Assembly (NCBI GenBank): GCA_965227905.1
Contig: OZ245780.1
Coordinates: 1,488,001-1,552,000 of the forward strand
Source of the DNA: CBDDHT01 sp965227905
GTDB taxonomy: Bacteria > Pseudomonadota > Alphaproteobacteria > Rhizobiales > Methyloligellaceae
Direction: 5' to 3'
Length of the DNA: 64,000 nt
The stretch's first letter is position 1. Every line of letters starts with the position of its first letter. Both the position numbers and the translations under genes were made by a program. Positions 9,356 through 18,930 of the stretch are shown piece by piece. The notes under the pieces were generated by a model. That model saw nothing but the letters and a program-made list of their open reading frames with translations, made no database searches and was not told where the DNA came from.

Positions 9356-11230
9356 ATGCGGGTCATGTCGAACCTCCCGTGCCCGAGCGGTGCCAAGGGG
9401 AATGTTGTTCAGTCACCGGGTATGGCGGCGGCCAGCAGCGAAAAAGATACGGATCTGGGCACGATGCCGGAATGGGATCTCAAAGATCTTTATGACGGGA
9501 TTGAAAGTGCGGGACTGACCACCGACTTGGAAAAAGCGCGCAAGGACGCAACTGCGTTCCAAGAGCGCTATCAGGGCGCGCTGGGTGAAATTGCCAGCGG
9601 CGACCAGGCCGGCGCACGACTTGCTGAAGCCGTCGGGGCTTACGAATCGATGAGCGATGTACTCGGGCGCATCGGGTCCTACTCTGGTCTGCTCTATGCC
9701 GCCGACACGGCAGATCCCGAACGCGCCAAATTCTATGGCGATATTCAAAGCAAGCTGACAGAGATCACCACGCACCTGCTTTTCTTCGAGCTCGAGTTGA
9801 ACCGAATCGACGACGACATGCTGGAGCGCGCCATGTCCGATCCGGCGCTCGGGCGCTACCGCCCGTGGATCGAGGATCTTCGCAAAGAGCGCCCCTATCA
9901 GCTCGGCGACAAGATCGAGGAGCTGTTCCATGACAAGGGGCTCACATCGCGAGCCTCCTGGAACCGGTTGTTCAACGAAACCATGACGGCGCTTCGTTTC
10001 GACGTCGATGGCGAGCAACTCAGTCTCGAGCCGACGCTCAACCTGATGCTGGACCACGATGGCAAGAAGCGTAAGACGGGTGCGGACGCGCTGGCCAAGG
10101 TCTTCAGCGAGAATCAGCGTCTGTTCACGCTGATCACCAATACGCTGGCGAAGGACAAGGAAATTTCCGATCGCTGGCGCGGATTTGAGGATGTCGCCGA
10201 TTCCAGGCATTTGGCGAACCGGGTCGAGCGCCCCGTCGTGGACGCTCTGGTCGCGGCTGTCGAAGAGGCCTATCCGCGCCTTTCGCATCGCTACTACAGC
10301 CTCAAGGCACGTTGGCTCGGTCAGGACACGCTGGCACACTGGGACCGTAACGCACCGCTTCCCGAAGAGCCGAAGCAGAAGATCGTGTGGAATGACGCAC
10401 AGTCGACGGTGCTCGATTCCTACAGGGCTTTCTCGCCCGATATGGCAGACATAGCCGCTAATTTCTTCGACAAGGGATGGATCGATGCGCCCGTCCGGGA
10501 GGGCAAGTCGCCCGGTGCATTCTCGCACCCGACAGTTCCGAGCGCACATCCCTATATTCTGCTCAACTACCAGGGCAAGCCGCGCGATGTCATGACGCTT
10601 GCCCACGAGCTTGGTCATGGCGTGCATCAGGTGCTTGCGAACGAGCAGGGACCGCTGATGGCGCCGACGCCGCTGACCCTTGCGGAAACAGCAAGCGTTT
10701 TCGGCGAAATGCTCACCTTCCAGAGTCTGCTGGCTAAGGTGGAGGATAAGCGCGAACGCAAGGCCATGCTGGCGCAGAAGGCCGAGGACATGATCAATAC
10801 GGTCGTCCGCCAGATCGCTTTCTATACGTTCGAGCGCGAGGTCCACGTTGCGCGCCGCGAGGGTGAGTTGACGTCGGAACAGCTCGGCGAGATCTGGCTG
10901 GGTGTGCAACGCCGCAGTCTTGGACCGGCCATTACGCTCGGCGAAGGATACGAGACGTTCTGGTGTTACATCCCGCATTTCATTCACTCGCCTTTTTATG
11001 TCTACGCGTACGCTTTCGGCGAGTGTCTGGTGAATTCGCTTTATGCGGTCTACGAGGACGCAAATGACGGCTTTGCGGAGAAGTATCTCAATATGCTGCG
11101 GGCCGGTGGATCGAAGCATCACAAGGACCTGCTCGCACCCTTTGGTCTTGATGCCACGGATCCGGGCTTCTGGACGATGGGGCTTGGTCTGCTGGACCGT
11201 ATGATCGACGAACTCGAGACAATGAGCTGA
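9356..11230 (+). CDS. pepF: M3-family oligoendopeptidase (PepF-like)
   Basis: The 624-residue product is a zinc metallopeptidase of family M3. The catalytic motif HELGHGVHQ (HExxH) is intact, and the third ligand Glu lies in LTLAETASVFGE. Family enzymes are cytoplasmic and cleave peptides of roughly 5-20 residues. The N-terminal 30 residues are variable and may be over-extended; in-frame ATGs at 9365 and 9422 are alternatives. The downstream UbiB-like gene begins 57 bases later on the same strand, suggesting co-transcription. The complementary strand is also open over almost the full length, which is a by-product of codon usage. Confidence 0.92.
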   Translation: MRVMSNLPCPSGAKGNVVQSPGMAAASSEKDTDLGTMPEWDLKDLYDGIESAGLTTDLEKARKDATAFQERYQGALGEIASGDQAGARLAEAVGAYESMSDVLGRIGSYSGLLYAADTADPERAKFYGDIQSKLTEITTHLLFFELELNRIDDDMLERAMSDPALGRYRPWIEDLRKERPYQLGDKIEELFHDKGLTSRASWNRLFNETMTALRFDVDGEQLSLEPTLNLMLDHDGKKRKTGADALAKVFSENQRLFTLITNTLAKDKEISDRWRGFEDVADSRHLANRVERPVVDALVAAVEEAYPRLSHRYYSLKARWLGQDTLAHWDRNAPLPEEPKQKIVWNDAQSTVLDSYRAFSPDMADIAANFFDKGWIDAPVREGKSPGAFSHPTVPSAHPYILLNYQGKPRDVMTLAHELGHGVHQVLANEQGPLMAPTPLTLAETASVFGEMLTFQSLLAKVEDKRERKAMLAQKAEDMINTVVRQIAFYTFEREVHVARREGELTSEQLGEIWLGVQRRSLGPAITLGEGYETFWCYIPHFIHSPFYVYAYAFGECLVNSLYAVYEDANDGFAEKYLNMLRAGGSKHHKDLLAPFGLDATDPGFWTMGLGLLDRMIDELETMS

Positions 11231-11287
11231 ACGGCGGCAAATTCTGAAGACCCGACGTGGCGCCGATCGTCTGCAGGAGTGTCGTGA

Positions 11288-12685
11288 GTGAACGAACAAA
11301 GCGACAGAAGTAACGATAGCGAGGCCAATCGGTTGTCGAGGCGCGTACGCCGGTACGCGCGGGTCGGAACCAATGTCGGCAGTGTGGCGGCCCGCGTCGC
11401 GGGCGCTCGTCTGTTTGGCTATGATCTCGACCGAGATAAGAACGCGGCCGAGCTCGCCAAGGCATTGGGCGGGCTCAAAGGCCCGATCATGAAGGTGGCA
11501 CAGCTCATGTCCACCATCCCCGATGCACTGCCCGAAGAATATGTCCAGGAGCTCTCGACGCTTCAGAGCCAGGCTCCCGCAATGGGATGGTCATTCGTCA
11601 AACGGCGCATGGCGGCTGAGCTCGGTGCCGATTGGCAGTCGCGCTTCCAGTCATTCGAACATCAGGCTGCGGCTTCGGCATCGCTCGGTCAGGTCCATCG
11701 GGCGGTGTCGCTCGATGGACGTTCGCTTGCCTGCAAGCTGCAATATCCGGACATGGAATCGGCGGTCGAGGCCGATCTGAACCAGCTCAAGATCGTCTTT
11801 TCAATCCACAAGCGGATGGATCCGGCGATCGATACGAGCGAAATGCTCAAGGAAATCTCGGCACGGCTTCGTGAGGAACTCGACTACCGGCTCGAGGCCA
11901 GTCATACGCAACTCTATCAGGAGATTTTCGCTGACGAGCCCGTTATCCGTGTCCCCGAAATTCAATCCGACCTGTCGACAGGGCGTCTTTTGACGATGAC
12001 ATGGCTCACCGGGCGCCCGGTTCTGGATTACAAGGGTGCTGACCTTGAGCAGCGAAACCGGATCGCAGCAGCCATGTTCCAGGCCTGGTGGTATCCCTTC
12101 AGCCATTATGGCGTCATCCATGGCGATCCCCATCTCGGAAATTACACGGCTTTCGAAAACGACGATGGCCAGATCGGTGGGATAAACCTGCTTGACTATG
12201 GCTGCATGCGCACCTTTGCGCCCAAATTCGTGCAGGGGGTCATCGATCTTTACAATGGGCTTCTGAACGATGACCGCGACCTGACCGTGCATGCCTACGA
12301 GACCTGGGGATTCACGGATCTCAAGAACGAAGTCATCGATATTCTGAATATCTGGGCCGAATTCATCTACGGCCCGATGCTGGAAGATCGGGAGCGGGCC
12401 CTGGCAGACGGCGTCAGCCCGGCGGAATATGGTCGCCGGCAGGCCTTCCAGGTCCATCAGCAGCTCCGCGAGAAGGGACCGGTCAGGGTCCCGCGCGAAT
12501 TCGTCTTCATGGATAGGGCGGCGATCGGCCTTGGCGGAGTCTTCCTCCATCTTGACGCAAAGATGAATTATTATCGTCTCTTCAACCAGGCCATCGAGGG
12601 TTTCGAACTCGACGAAGTCGGTCGCCGACAGGCCGCAGCTTTTGGTGCCGCAGGCGTACCGCTTCCTAACCCGGAAGGCGACTGA
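11288..12685 (+). CDS. ABC1/UbiB (ADCK) family kinase-like protein
   Basis: The 465-residue protein has the atypical kinase motifs of the UbiB family: the N-terminal KxGQ-type segment appears as KVAQLMS, the Ala-rich nucleotide loop as ASASLGQVH, and the catalytic region as HGDPHLGN with LLDYG following. UbiB/ADCK proteins support ubiquinone biosynthesis, perhaps as lipid-handling ATPases. The replacement of Gly by Ala in KxGQ is visible and worth noting, since that motif gates kinase activity. The start is GTG at 11288, with a good AGGAG eight bases upstream. No transmembrane helices are evident at the C-terminus, unlike E. coli UbiB. Confidence 0.9.
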   Translation: MNEQSDRSNDSEANRLSRRVRRYARVGTNVGSVAARVAGARLFGYDLDRDKNAAELAKALGGLKGPIMKVAQLMSTIPDALPEEYVQELSTLQSQAPAMGWSFVKRRMAAELGADWQSRFQSFEHQAAASASLGQVHRAVSLDGRSLACKLQYPDMESAVEADLNQLKIVFSIHKRMDPAIDTSEMLKEISARLREELDYRLEASHTQLYQEIFADEPVIRVPEIQSDLSTGRLLTMTWLTGRPVLDYKGADLEQRNRIAAAMFQAWWYPFSHYGVIHGDPHLGNYTAFENDDGQIGGINLLDYGCMRTFAPKFVQGVIDLYNGLLNDDRDLTVHAYETWGFTDLKNEVIDILNIWAEFIYGPMLEDRERALADGVSPAEYGRRQAFQVHQQLREKGPVRVPREFVFMDRAAIGLGGVFLHLDAKMNYYRLFNQAIEGFELDEVGRRQAAAFGAAGVPLPNPEGD

Positions 12686-12825
12686 TATGGGGTATGCGGA
12701 CATACTGGTTTTCGTGTCGATCCCGATAGGCTAGGTTGAGGATGGATTTGAAGCCGAGTTCTGACGCGTTATGAAGCTTTGATTCGCTGAGAATCCGGGG
12801 GCTTTGGTATGCAGAGGAATAGGTC

Positions 12826-13566
12826 ATGTACCGTAACCTGAAGCTCTTGACCGGAGCCGTGAGCTGTTTGGCAATGGCTTTGCCGGTCACACTTGCCGAT
12901 GTTGCGTTGAGCCAGACGCAAACCGAAACACCGTCAACCCGCCAGATCGTTGTCGAGTCGCAAAAAGAGGAGAAACCTGCGGCAAAGGCGGCTGAACCTG
13001 CGAAGACGGAGGCAAAAACCGACGCTGGCAAGGCAGATGCCGGCAAAACCGAAAAAGCTGCCGCACCCGAGAAAGCGGAAACCGGGGTCATCAAGACCAT
13101 ACCTGCCGCTGGCACGCCTGCAAAATCTGACGGGGCAAAAACCGAAGAGGTGAAACCGAAGGAAGAGCCGGCGGCCAAGACTGTAGCCGCTCCGGAAACC
13201 AAAGATGCGGCGCAAGAGAAACCCGCCGAGAAGGTCAACATCGCCCTCACGCTTCAGACAGAGCTCAAGAGGGTGGGGTGTTACGGAGGAGCGCTCGACG
13301 GATTATGGGGACCGCGCTCTGCAGCGGCGCTCGACGCGTTTGCCCATCATGGCAAGGTTGACCACGCTGATTTCAAACCATCGGAAATCTGGATCAAGCA
13401 CGTCAAGGCAAAGACCAAAACCGTTTGCAGCGGCTACTATGGCTATGCCCGCCCGGGTCCAGGATACCGTCCGGGTTATCGCCAAGGCCCGCGATACTAT
13501 GACCGCAGGCCGGGTTACGGCCGACCGCCTCCCGGTGGCTATCGGCGCGGTGGATACCGTTACTGA
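12826..13566 (+). CDS. Secreted Lys/Ala/Glu-rich protein with GCY-type peptidoglycan-binding-like motif
   Basis: Not assigned to a named family. The 246-residue product has a signal peptide (to about residue 29), then a 100-residue low-complexity linker of Ala, Lys, Glu and Pro. A compact domain follows at about 138-175: LQTELKRVGCYGGALDGLWG and then RSAAALDAF, which resembles a peptidoglycan-binding-1-like fold. The tail is rich in Tyr, Gly, Arg and Pro. The compact motif is nearly the same as one in the TPR protein at 38028-39029. I infer a periplasmic, wall-associated protein. It stands alone between the UbiB-like gene and the oxidase/pnt operon. Confidence 0.75.
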   Translation: MYRNLKLLTGAVSCLAMALPVTLADVALSQTQTETPSTRQIVVESQKEEKPAAKAAEPAKTEAKTDAGKADAGKTEKAAAPEKAETGVIKTIPAAGTPAKSDGAKTEEVKPKEEPAAKTVAAPETKDAAQEKPAEKVNIALTLQTELKRVGCYGGALDGLWGPRSAAALDAFAHHGKVDHADFKPSEIWIKHVKAKTKTVCSGYYGYARPGPGYRPGYRQGPRYYDRRPGYGRPPPGGYRRGGYRY

Positions 13567-13754
13567 AAGATTGTTCTGGAAGCCGCGCAACTGCTTAATT
13601 GACGAAGCTGTCGGCGTGTGATTCACGTCGATGGCGTTCGCCTTGTCAGGGTTGCGTCAATTTGCCAATTGGCCGGGTCTAGCGATTGCCCAGCGCCTTG
13701 CGCATGTGATATCCCCCTCCATCAAGCGGATTTCACGACGGGAAGGGGACTATT

Positions 13755-13898
13755 ATGGGCATAGACTATTCCGGTGGCCATGAAGCGATGGACTATGACG
13801 AGCATCGCAACACCTATTCTATGTTTATCAAGGGCACGATCTGGCTTACAGCCATTGTCGTATTGATCCTGATTGGAATGGCCATTTTCCTGGTCTAA
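13755..13898 (+). CDS. aa3-type cytochrome c oxidase subunit IV (small)
   Basis: This 47-residue product starts MGIDYSGGHEAMDYDEHRNT and ends in a single transmembrane helix (IWLTAIVVLILIGMAIFLV). The pattern MDYxEHxxTYxxFIKGT is diagnostic of the small bacterial aa3 oxidase subunit IV family (COX4_pro_2). Its function is unclear; the subunit is seen in crystal structures of Paracoccus and Rhodobacter oxidase. It sits 64 bases ahead of pntAA on the same strand. The upstream GGAAGGGG is a suitable ribosome-binding site. Confidence 0.88.
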   Translation: MGIDYSGGHEAMDYDEHRNTYSMFIKGTIWLTAIVVLILIGMAIFLV

Positions 13899-13962
13899 TC
13901 GACCTTTCATCATTTTTCTCAGCGCGCACTGCCGCGCTGCATCGCATTGGGCATTGTCTGCC

Positions 13963-15108
13963 ATGATTACTATTGGAGTTCCGAGCGAGACCGATTCTGC
14001 TGAACGTCGCGTCGCGCTCTCGCCTGAGACAGCCAAGAAGTTCGTCGGACTGGGATGTACGGTCAAGGTACAGTCGGGTGCTGGCAATGGCTCGCATTTT
14101 TCTGACGACGAATTCAAGGAAATGGGCGCGACAATCGTCCCATCGGCGGCCGACACGGTCAAAGATGCGGACATTATTCTCACTGTCCGTCGCCCGGCAG
14201 ACGATCTGCTGAAGGATGCGAAGAAAACGGCGATTCTTGCAGGTGCGCTTGATCCGTTTGGCGAAAAACCGGCCTTGGAAGCAATGGCGAGCAACGGACT
14301 CGCGTCCTTCGCGATGGAGCTCATGCCGCGGATCACGCGGGCACAGTCCATGGATATCCTGTCATCGCAATCGAATCTGGCCGGATATAAGGCCGTTGTC
14401 GACGCTGCGGCCGAATTTCACCGTGTAATGCCAATGATGATGACGGCTGCAGGCACGGCGCCGGCAGCCCGTGTTTTCGTGATGGGGGCCGGTGTGGCCG
14501 GTCTCCAGGCAATTGCGACAGCAAGGCGGCTCGGCGCAATCGTTACAGCAACGGACGTGCGGCCCGCCGCGAAAGAACAGGTCGCATCGCTTGGCGCCAA
14601 GTTCATTGCGGTCGAAGACGAAGAATTCAAGGAAGCCGAGACCGCGGCTGGTTATGCCAAGGAGATGTCGGACGACTATAAGCGCAAGCAGGCGGAACTG
14701 GTTGCCGAACATGTCAAAAACCAGGATGTCGTTGTAACGACCGCTTTGATCCCGGGCCGGCCGGCGCCGCGTCTGATCAGCAAGGAAATGGTCGAGAGCA
14801 TGCGTCCGGGCTCAATCGTCGTCGATATGGCCGTCGAGCGCGGCGGCAATTGCGAAGTTGCAAAGCCGGGCGAGGTCATCCAGCACAACGGCGTCACGAT
14901 TATGGGGCGGCTCAATCTCGCTGGCGAAGTTCCCGTCAACGCATCGAGCTTGTTTGCCCGTAACCTTCTGGCCTTCATTCAGCCGATGATCGACAAGGAA
15001 AAGGGCGAGCTTGCAATCGACTGGGAAGATGAAACCGTGACCGGAACACTCATCGCCAAAGATGGCAAGTTGGTGCATCCAATGCTGACCAAGGAGGACG
15101 CGTCATGA
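13963..15108 (+). CDS. pntAA: Proton-translocating NAD(P) transhydrogenase subunit alpha part 1
   Basis: The 381-residue product is the soluble NAD(H)-binding domain I. It begins MITIGVPSETDSAERRVALS and has the Rossmann motif GAGVAGLQAIATARRLGA. It also shows AVERGGNCE and the membrane-side segment ending LVHPMLTKEDAS. With PntAB and PntB it forms the inner-membrane enzyme that uses the proton gradient to transfer hydride from NADH to NADP+. The split of alpha into two genes is typical of alphaproteobacteria. The start is the ATG at 13963. The last codons overlap pntAB by four bases (ATGA). Confidence 0.95.
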   Translation: MITIGVPSETDSAERRVALSPETAKKFVGLGCTVKVQSGAGNGSHFSDDEFKEMGATIVPSAADTVKDADIILTVRRPADDLLKDAKKTAILAGALDPFGEKPALEAMASNGLASFAMELMPRITRAQSMDILSSQSNLAGYKAVVDAAAEFHRVMPMMMTAAGTAPAARVFVMGAGVAGLQAIATARRLGAIVTATDVRPAAKEQVASLGAKFIAVEDEEFKEAETAAGYAKEMSDDYKRKQAELVAEHVKNQDVVVTTALIPGRPAPRLISKEMVESMRPGSIVVDMAVERGGNCEVAKPGEVIQHNGVTIMGRLNLAGEVPVNASSLFARNLLAFIQPMIDKEKGELAIDWEDETVTGTLIAKDGKLVHPMLTKEDAS

Positions 15109-15527
15109 GTAACGGATTGAGCCGCATGATGGCCTTGGGAGTGCTGATTGCACTCGTGGGCTTTTTCGCGATCGCTCCCGAGGCTGCAATGGCCGCTGGT
15201 GGTGCAGGTGAAGGCGAGGTTTCGCCATTCCTTTATCGCTTCACGGTTTTCGTTCTCGCGATCTTCGTTGGCTATTACGTGGTCTGGAGTGTCACGCCGG
15301 CGCTGCATACGCCGCTGATGTCGGTGACCAATGCAATCTCGTCGGTGATCGTGGTGGGAGCGCTGTTGGCTGTTGCCGTCGAGGGAGGCGGACTCTTCGA
15401 TGGTTCCGACAATGGGACGGCAAAGACCTTCGGATTTGTTGCACTCATTCTGGCCGCCGTGAATATTTTCGGCGGCTTCCTGGTGACCCAACGCATGCTC
15501 GCCATGTACCGTAAGAAAGATCGCTGA
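15105..15527 (+). CDS. pntAB: NAD(P) transhydrogenase subunit alpha part 2 (membrane)
   Basis: This 140-residue membrane protein supplies the alpha-side transmembrane helices of transhydrogenase. An N-terminal hydrophobic segment and three further helices are visible (FTVFVLAIFVGYYVVW, then AISSVIVVGALLAVAVEGGG and FVALILAAVNIFGGFLVTQRML). The segment WSVTPALHTPLMSVTNAISS is the conserved family signature. It overlaps pntAA by four bases and pntB follows after two bases, so the three genes are translationally coupled. The N-terminal signal-like extension before residue 40 is common in alphaproteobacterial versions. Confidence 0.94.
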   Translation: MSNGLSRMMALGVLIALVGFFAIAPEAAMAAGGAGEGEVSPFLYRFTVFVLAIFVGYYVVWSVTPALHTPLMSVTNAISSVIVVGALLAVAVEGGGLFDGSDNGTAKTFGFVALILAAVNIFGGFLVTQRMLAMYRKKDR

Positions 15528-15529
15528 GC

Positions 15530-16921
15530 ATGTCCGCAAATCTCGTCGTCGTCCTCTACCTGATCTCAGGTATTCTATTCATTCAGTCGCTTCGCGGACT
15601 GTCTTCTCCGGAGACGTCCCGGCAGGGCAACTATCTCGGCATGGCCGGGATGGTCATCGCCATTCTCACGACATTGGCCGTGGCGCTGCCGTCTGCATCA
15701 ACCTGGGTCCTGATCGTCGTTGGACTGGCCGCCGGTGGCGGTGTCGGGGCAATGATTGCGCGCCTCATCCCTATGACGGCGATGCCTCAGCTTGTGGCCG
15801 CTTTCCACTCGCTGGTCGGTCTTGCTGCGGTCTTTGTCGCTGCAGCAGCCCTTTATGCACCTGCGGCTTTTGGCATCGGCGCACCTGGCTCTATTCCTGC
15901 GGCCAGCCTTATTGAAATGTCGCTTGGGGTCGCCATTGGAGCGATCACATTCACGGGTTCGATTATCGCGTTCACGAAACTGCAGGGTCTTGTATCAGGT
16001 GCCCCCGTGGTTTTCCCGAAACAGCATTTGCTCAATGCCATCCTCGGCGCGATGCTCGTATTGTTTATCGTCTGGTTTGCCGTATCGGAGAGCCATACGG
16101 CGTTCTGGATGCTGACATTCCTGGCATTTGCGCTCGGCGTGCTGATTATTATTCCCATCGGCGGCGCGGACATGCCGGTCGTCATTTCGATGCTCAATTC
16201 CTATTCGGGATGGGCGGCCGCGGGGATCGGGTTCACCGTTGGCAATATCGCTCTGATCATTACAGGTGCCCTCGTCGGATCGTCCGGCGCCATTCTGTCC
16301 TACATCATGTGTAAGGGCATGAACCGGTCCTTCATCAGCGTCATTCTCGGCGGGTTCGGTGGCGAGGCGGCGGCAGCCGCAGGCGAGGCGGAGGAGCGGC
16401 CCGTCAAGCGCGGATCGGCCGATGATGCCGCCTTCATCATGAAGAATGCCGGCAAAGTCATTATTGTGCCGGGATACGGGATGGCCGTGGCCCAGGCGCA
16501 GCACGCTCTGCGCGATATGGCCGACGAGCTCAAGAAAGAGGGCGTTGAGGTTGCGTACGCCATTCATCCGGTTGCAGGCCGTATGCCGGGACACATGAAT
16601 GTGCTGCTTGCAGAAGCCAACGTACCCTATGACGAGGTTTTCGAGCTCGAGGACATCAACAACGACTTTGCACAAGCGGACGTCGTGTTTGTGATTGGTG
16701 CCAACGACGTTACCAATCCTGCAGCGTTGGAAGACCCGTCTTCACCGATCTTCGGCATGCCAGTGCTCGAGGTCTGGAAAGCCGGAACGGTTATGTTTTC
16801 CAAGCGGTCTCTTTCTTCGGGATATGCCGGTATCGACAATACGTTGTTCTATCGTGACAACACGATGATGCTCTTTGGCGACGCGAAGAAAATGACCGAA
16901 GAGATTGTGAAGGCGCTCTGA
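15530..16921 (+). CDS. pntB: NAD(P) transhydrogenase subunit beta
   Basis: The 463-residue protein has about nine transmembrane helices (residues 1-265) and a soluble NADP(H)-binding domain III. In domain III the motif VIIVPGYGMAVAQAQHAL is intact, followed by HPVAGRMPGHMNVLLAEA and VIGANDVTNPAA. Length and order are standard for PntB. It completes the pntAA-pntAB-pntB operon that supplies NADPH at the expense of the proton gradient. No terminator with a T run is seen after the stop. Confidence 0.95.
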   Translation: MSANLVVVLYLISGILFIQSLRGLSSPETSRQGNYLGMAGMVIAILTTLAVALPSASTWVLIVVGLAAGGGVGAMIARLIPMTAMPQLVAAFHSLVGLAAVFVAAAALYAPAAFGIGAPGSIPAASLIEMSLGVAIGAITFTGSIIAFTKLQGLVSGAPVVFPKQHLLNAILGAMLVLFIVWFAVSESHTAFWMLTFLAFALGVLIIIPIGGADMPVVISMLNSYSGWAAAGIGFTVGNIALIITGALVGSSGAILSYIMCKGMNRSFISVILGGFGGEAAAAAGEAEERPVKRGSADDAAFIMKNAGKVIIVPGYGMAVAQAQHALRDMADELKKEGVEVAYAIHPVAGRMPGHMNVLLAEANVPYDEVFELEDINNDFAQADVVFVIGANDVTNPAALEDPSSPIFGMPVLEVWKAGTVMFSKRSLSSGYAGIDNTLFYRDNTMMLFGDAKKMTEEIVKAL

Positions 16922-17037
16922 ATTCCTGGAATTCTGTCGTGATCGGACATTTTGCCCGGAACATGTATGAGGCGCATAACAGCGCATGCTGCTACGGGGC
17001 CTTTGACCCTGCCTGCCAAGCCGGCTAGAACCCCCCG

Positions 17038-17868
17038 ATGCCAACAGGGGGCGGCACAAGGGTGATTGAGATATTGAGCTGGCTGGTCGCAGGCTATGCG
17101 GCCATTTGCATCGCGGGCTTTTTCGCCGAGCGTCTCTTCATGTATTTTCCGGACCGCACCCGTGTGGCTCCGAAGGATATCGGCCTTCATGGTGTCGAAG
17201 AGATCGAAGTTCCGATGCCGGACGGAAAGACCCTGGTCAGCTGGTATGCGCCGGGCCCGACCAATAAACCGACAGTCGTCTATTTTCATGGCAATGCCGG
17301 CAATGCAGCGGGCCGCGCGGATAAGATCGCGACCATCCAGTCAGCCGGTTATGGCGTCATCTATATCAATGCGCGTGGCTATGGCGGTTCGGAAGGCCGG
17401 CCCAGCGAAACGGCCAATGTGGCCGACGCGATGCGGATCTACGACTATCTGCGCGGGCAGGGCCGGACGCCTGAACAGATCATTCTTTACGGCGAGTCGC
17501 TTGGGACGGGCACCGTCGTCCAACTCGCGGCGGAGCGTCCCGTTCGTGCAGTCGTTTTGGAGGCCCCCCTGACCTCGACCGTCGATGTTGCCAAGAGCAC
17601 CTATTGGTTTCTGCCGCTGCGTCTAATCATGTCCGATCAGTGGCGGACGATCGATCATATCAAGCGCGTCAAGGCACCGATCCTGATTGTTCACGGCGAG
17701 CTAGATGCCGTCATTCCGGTATCTCATGCGAAAAAACTCCATGTCGCAGCAACTGGCCCGGTCGCGCTGACAATCTTCCCGGATGGCGGGCATAGCGATC
17801 TTTTCGACCACGGGAGCTGGGGCCGGGTAAGCGAATTCCTGGACAAGCTGCCGGACCGTGCGCAGTAG
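17038..17868 (+). CDS. Membrane-anchored alpha/beta hydrolase (ABHD13/Bem46-like)
   Basis: The 276-residue protein has an N-terminal membrane helix (about 12-32) followed by an alpha/beta hydrolase domain. The oxyanion segment is VVYFHGNAGNAAGR, the nucleophile elbow GESLGTG, the acid in HGELDAVIP and the base in GGHSDLF, so the catalytic triad is complete. This arrangement matches the Bem46/ABHD13 group of membrane-associated hydrolases with unknown substrate. An in-frame GTG at 17062 (VIEILSW) is an alternative start that would shorten the N-terminal tail. The MscS gene follows on the same strand after 114 bases. Confidence 0.87.
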   Translation: MPTGGGTRVIEILSWLVAGYAAICIAGFFAERLFMYFPDRTRVAPKDIGLHGVEEIEVPMPDGKTLVSWYAPGPTNKPTVVYFHGNAGNAAGRADKIATIQSAGYGVIYINARGYGGSEGRPSETANVADAMRIYDYLRGQGRTPEQIILYGESLGTGTVVQLAAERPVRAVVLEAPLTSTVDVAKSTYWFLPLRLIMSDQWRTIDHIKRVKAPILIVHGELDAVIPVSHAKKLHVAATGPVALTIFPDGGHSDLFDHGSWGRVSEFLDKLPDRAQ

Positions 17869-17982
17869 GGTGGCTCGCGCCGCCGGTAGGCCGTGACAAT
17901 GTCCGAATTTGTGGTATCTAAGCGCGCCATAACGGGTCCGGGTTGGACGGTATTTGACGATTTGCCGGGAGGCTATTGAGCG

Positions 17983-18831
17983 ATGGACGAAATCAAGACA
18001 GCGGCAACAGAGATGTTCAGCTCTGGGCTCGATTACACGCTCAGTCTGGCAACGGCTGTAGCGCTCCTCATCGCCGGATTCATTATCGCCGGCTGGGTCA
18101 GTCGCAATATTCGCAGGCGCCTGGAATCAATTGAAAAGTTCGATCGCACGCTGATCCCGATCCTCTCGCAGATCGCGCGCTATGCGATCCTCGTATTTAC
18201 CGGCATTCTCGTCCTCGCCGAATTCGGCGTTCAGACGACCAGTATCATCGCCGTCCTGGGCGCTGCCGGTCTCGCGATCGGACTTGCCCTGCAGGGGACA
18301 CTGCAAAACGTCGCGGCTGGTCTGATGATGCTCATGCTGCGCCCGTTTCGTGTCGGCGACTTTATCGAGGCCGGCGGGGTTGGCGGTACGGTCGATGAAA
18401 TCGGTATGTTCATGACGCGCATGCACACGTCGCAAGGAATTTTCGTTGCCGTGCCGAATAGTGCTATCTGGTCCGGCACGATCTTCAACTATTCCATGCG
18501 GCCGCGCCGGCGCCTGGATATGATGATCGGCATCTCCTATGACGACGATATCGACAAGGCGCGCAAGATCGTTCTGGACTTGGCGAAGGCAGATGAACGC
18601 ATCGTGTCGGACCCCGAGCCGATCGTCATCGTCAAAGGGCTTGGTGACAGTTCTGTCGATCTCCAGCTTCGGGCATGGATCAATCGCCAGGACTTCTGGG
18701 ATGTCAATTTTGAGCTAAATCGCGCTGTCAAATATGCCTTGGACGAAGCCGGCGTCTCGATTCCGTATCCGCATCGTCAGATCGTCGTTACCGGCGGTGC
18801 TGCGCAAATCGGCACCGCGGCTAACGATTGA
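17983..18831 (+). CDS. MscS-family mechanosensitive ion channel
   Basis: The 282-residue protein has three transmembrane helices. The third carries the pore-lining pattern LGAAGLAIGLALQGTLQNVA, and the following LRPFRVGDFIEAGG begins the beta domain. The C-terminal alpha/beta portion is complete. MscS channels open in response to membrane tension and release solutes after hypo-osmotic shock. Length equals that of E. coli MscS. It is preceded on the same strand by a membrane hydrolase. A perfect hairpin lies between its stop and that of rpsU, which is read from the other strand. Confidence 0.93.
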   Translation: MDEIKTAATEMFSSGLDYTLSLATAVALLIAGFIIAGWVSRNIRRRLESIEKFDRTLIPILSQIARYAILVFTGILVLAEFGVQTTSIIAVLGAAGLAIGLALQGTLQNVAAGLMMLMLRPFRVGDFIEAGGVGGTVDEIGMFMTRMHTSQGIFVAVPNSAIWSGTIFNYSMRPRRRLDMMIGISYDDDIDKARKIVLDLAKADERIVSDPEPIVIVKGLGDSSVDLQLRAWINRQDFWDVNFELNRAVKYALDEAGVSIPYPHRQIVVTGGAAQIGTAAND

Positions 18832-18872
18832 AGTTTCATCTGACCTGAGATACGCGGCAACGCAGCAGAGGG

Positions 18873-18894
18873 CGCATGGCAAAAATGCCATGCG
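18873..18894. terminator. Bidirectional hairpin between mscS-like gene and rpsU
   Basis: CGCATGGCA-AAAA-TGCCATGCG has perfect 9-base arms and a 4-base loop. It sits between two convergent genes, 41 bases after the channel stop and 36 bases after the rpsU stop. There is no adjacent T run, so termination is an inference from placement. Confidence 0.5.
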
Positions 18895-18930
18895 ACCGCT
18901 TGGATATCGAACTGGTCGACGAACTGCGGA

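Noticed and set aside
9413..11299. 628-codon open frame on the minus strand opposite the M3 peptidase gene
   Set aside because: It is a shadow of a gene with a complete catalytic motif and strong family match; the antisense translation has no family features.
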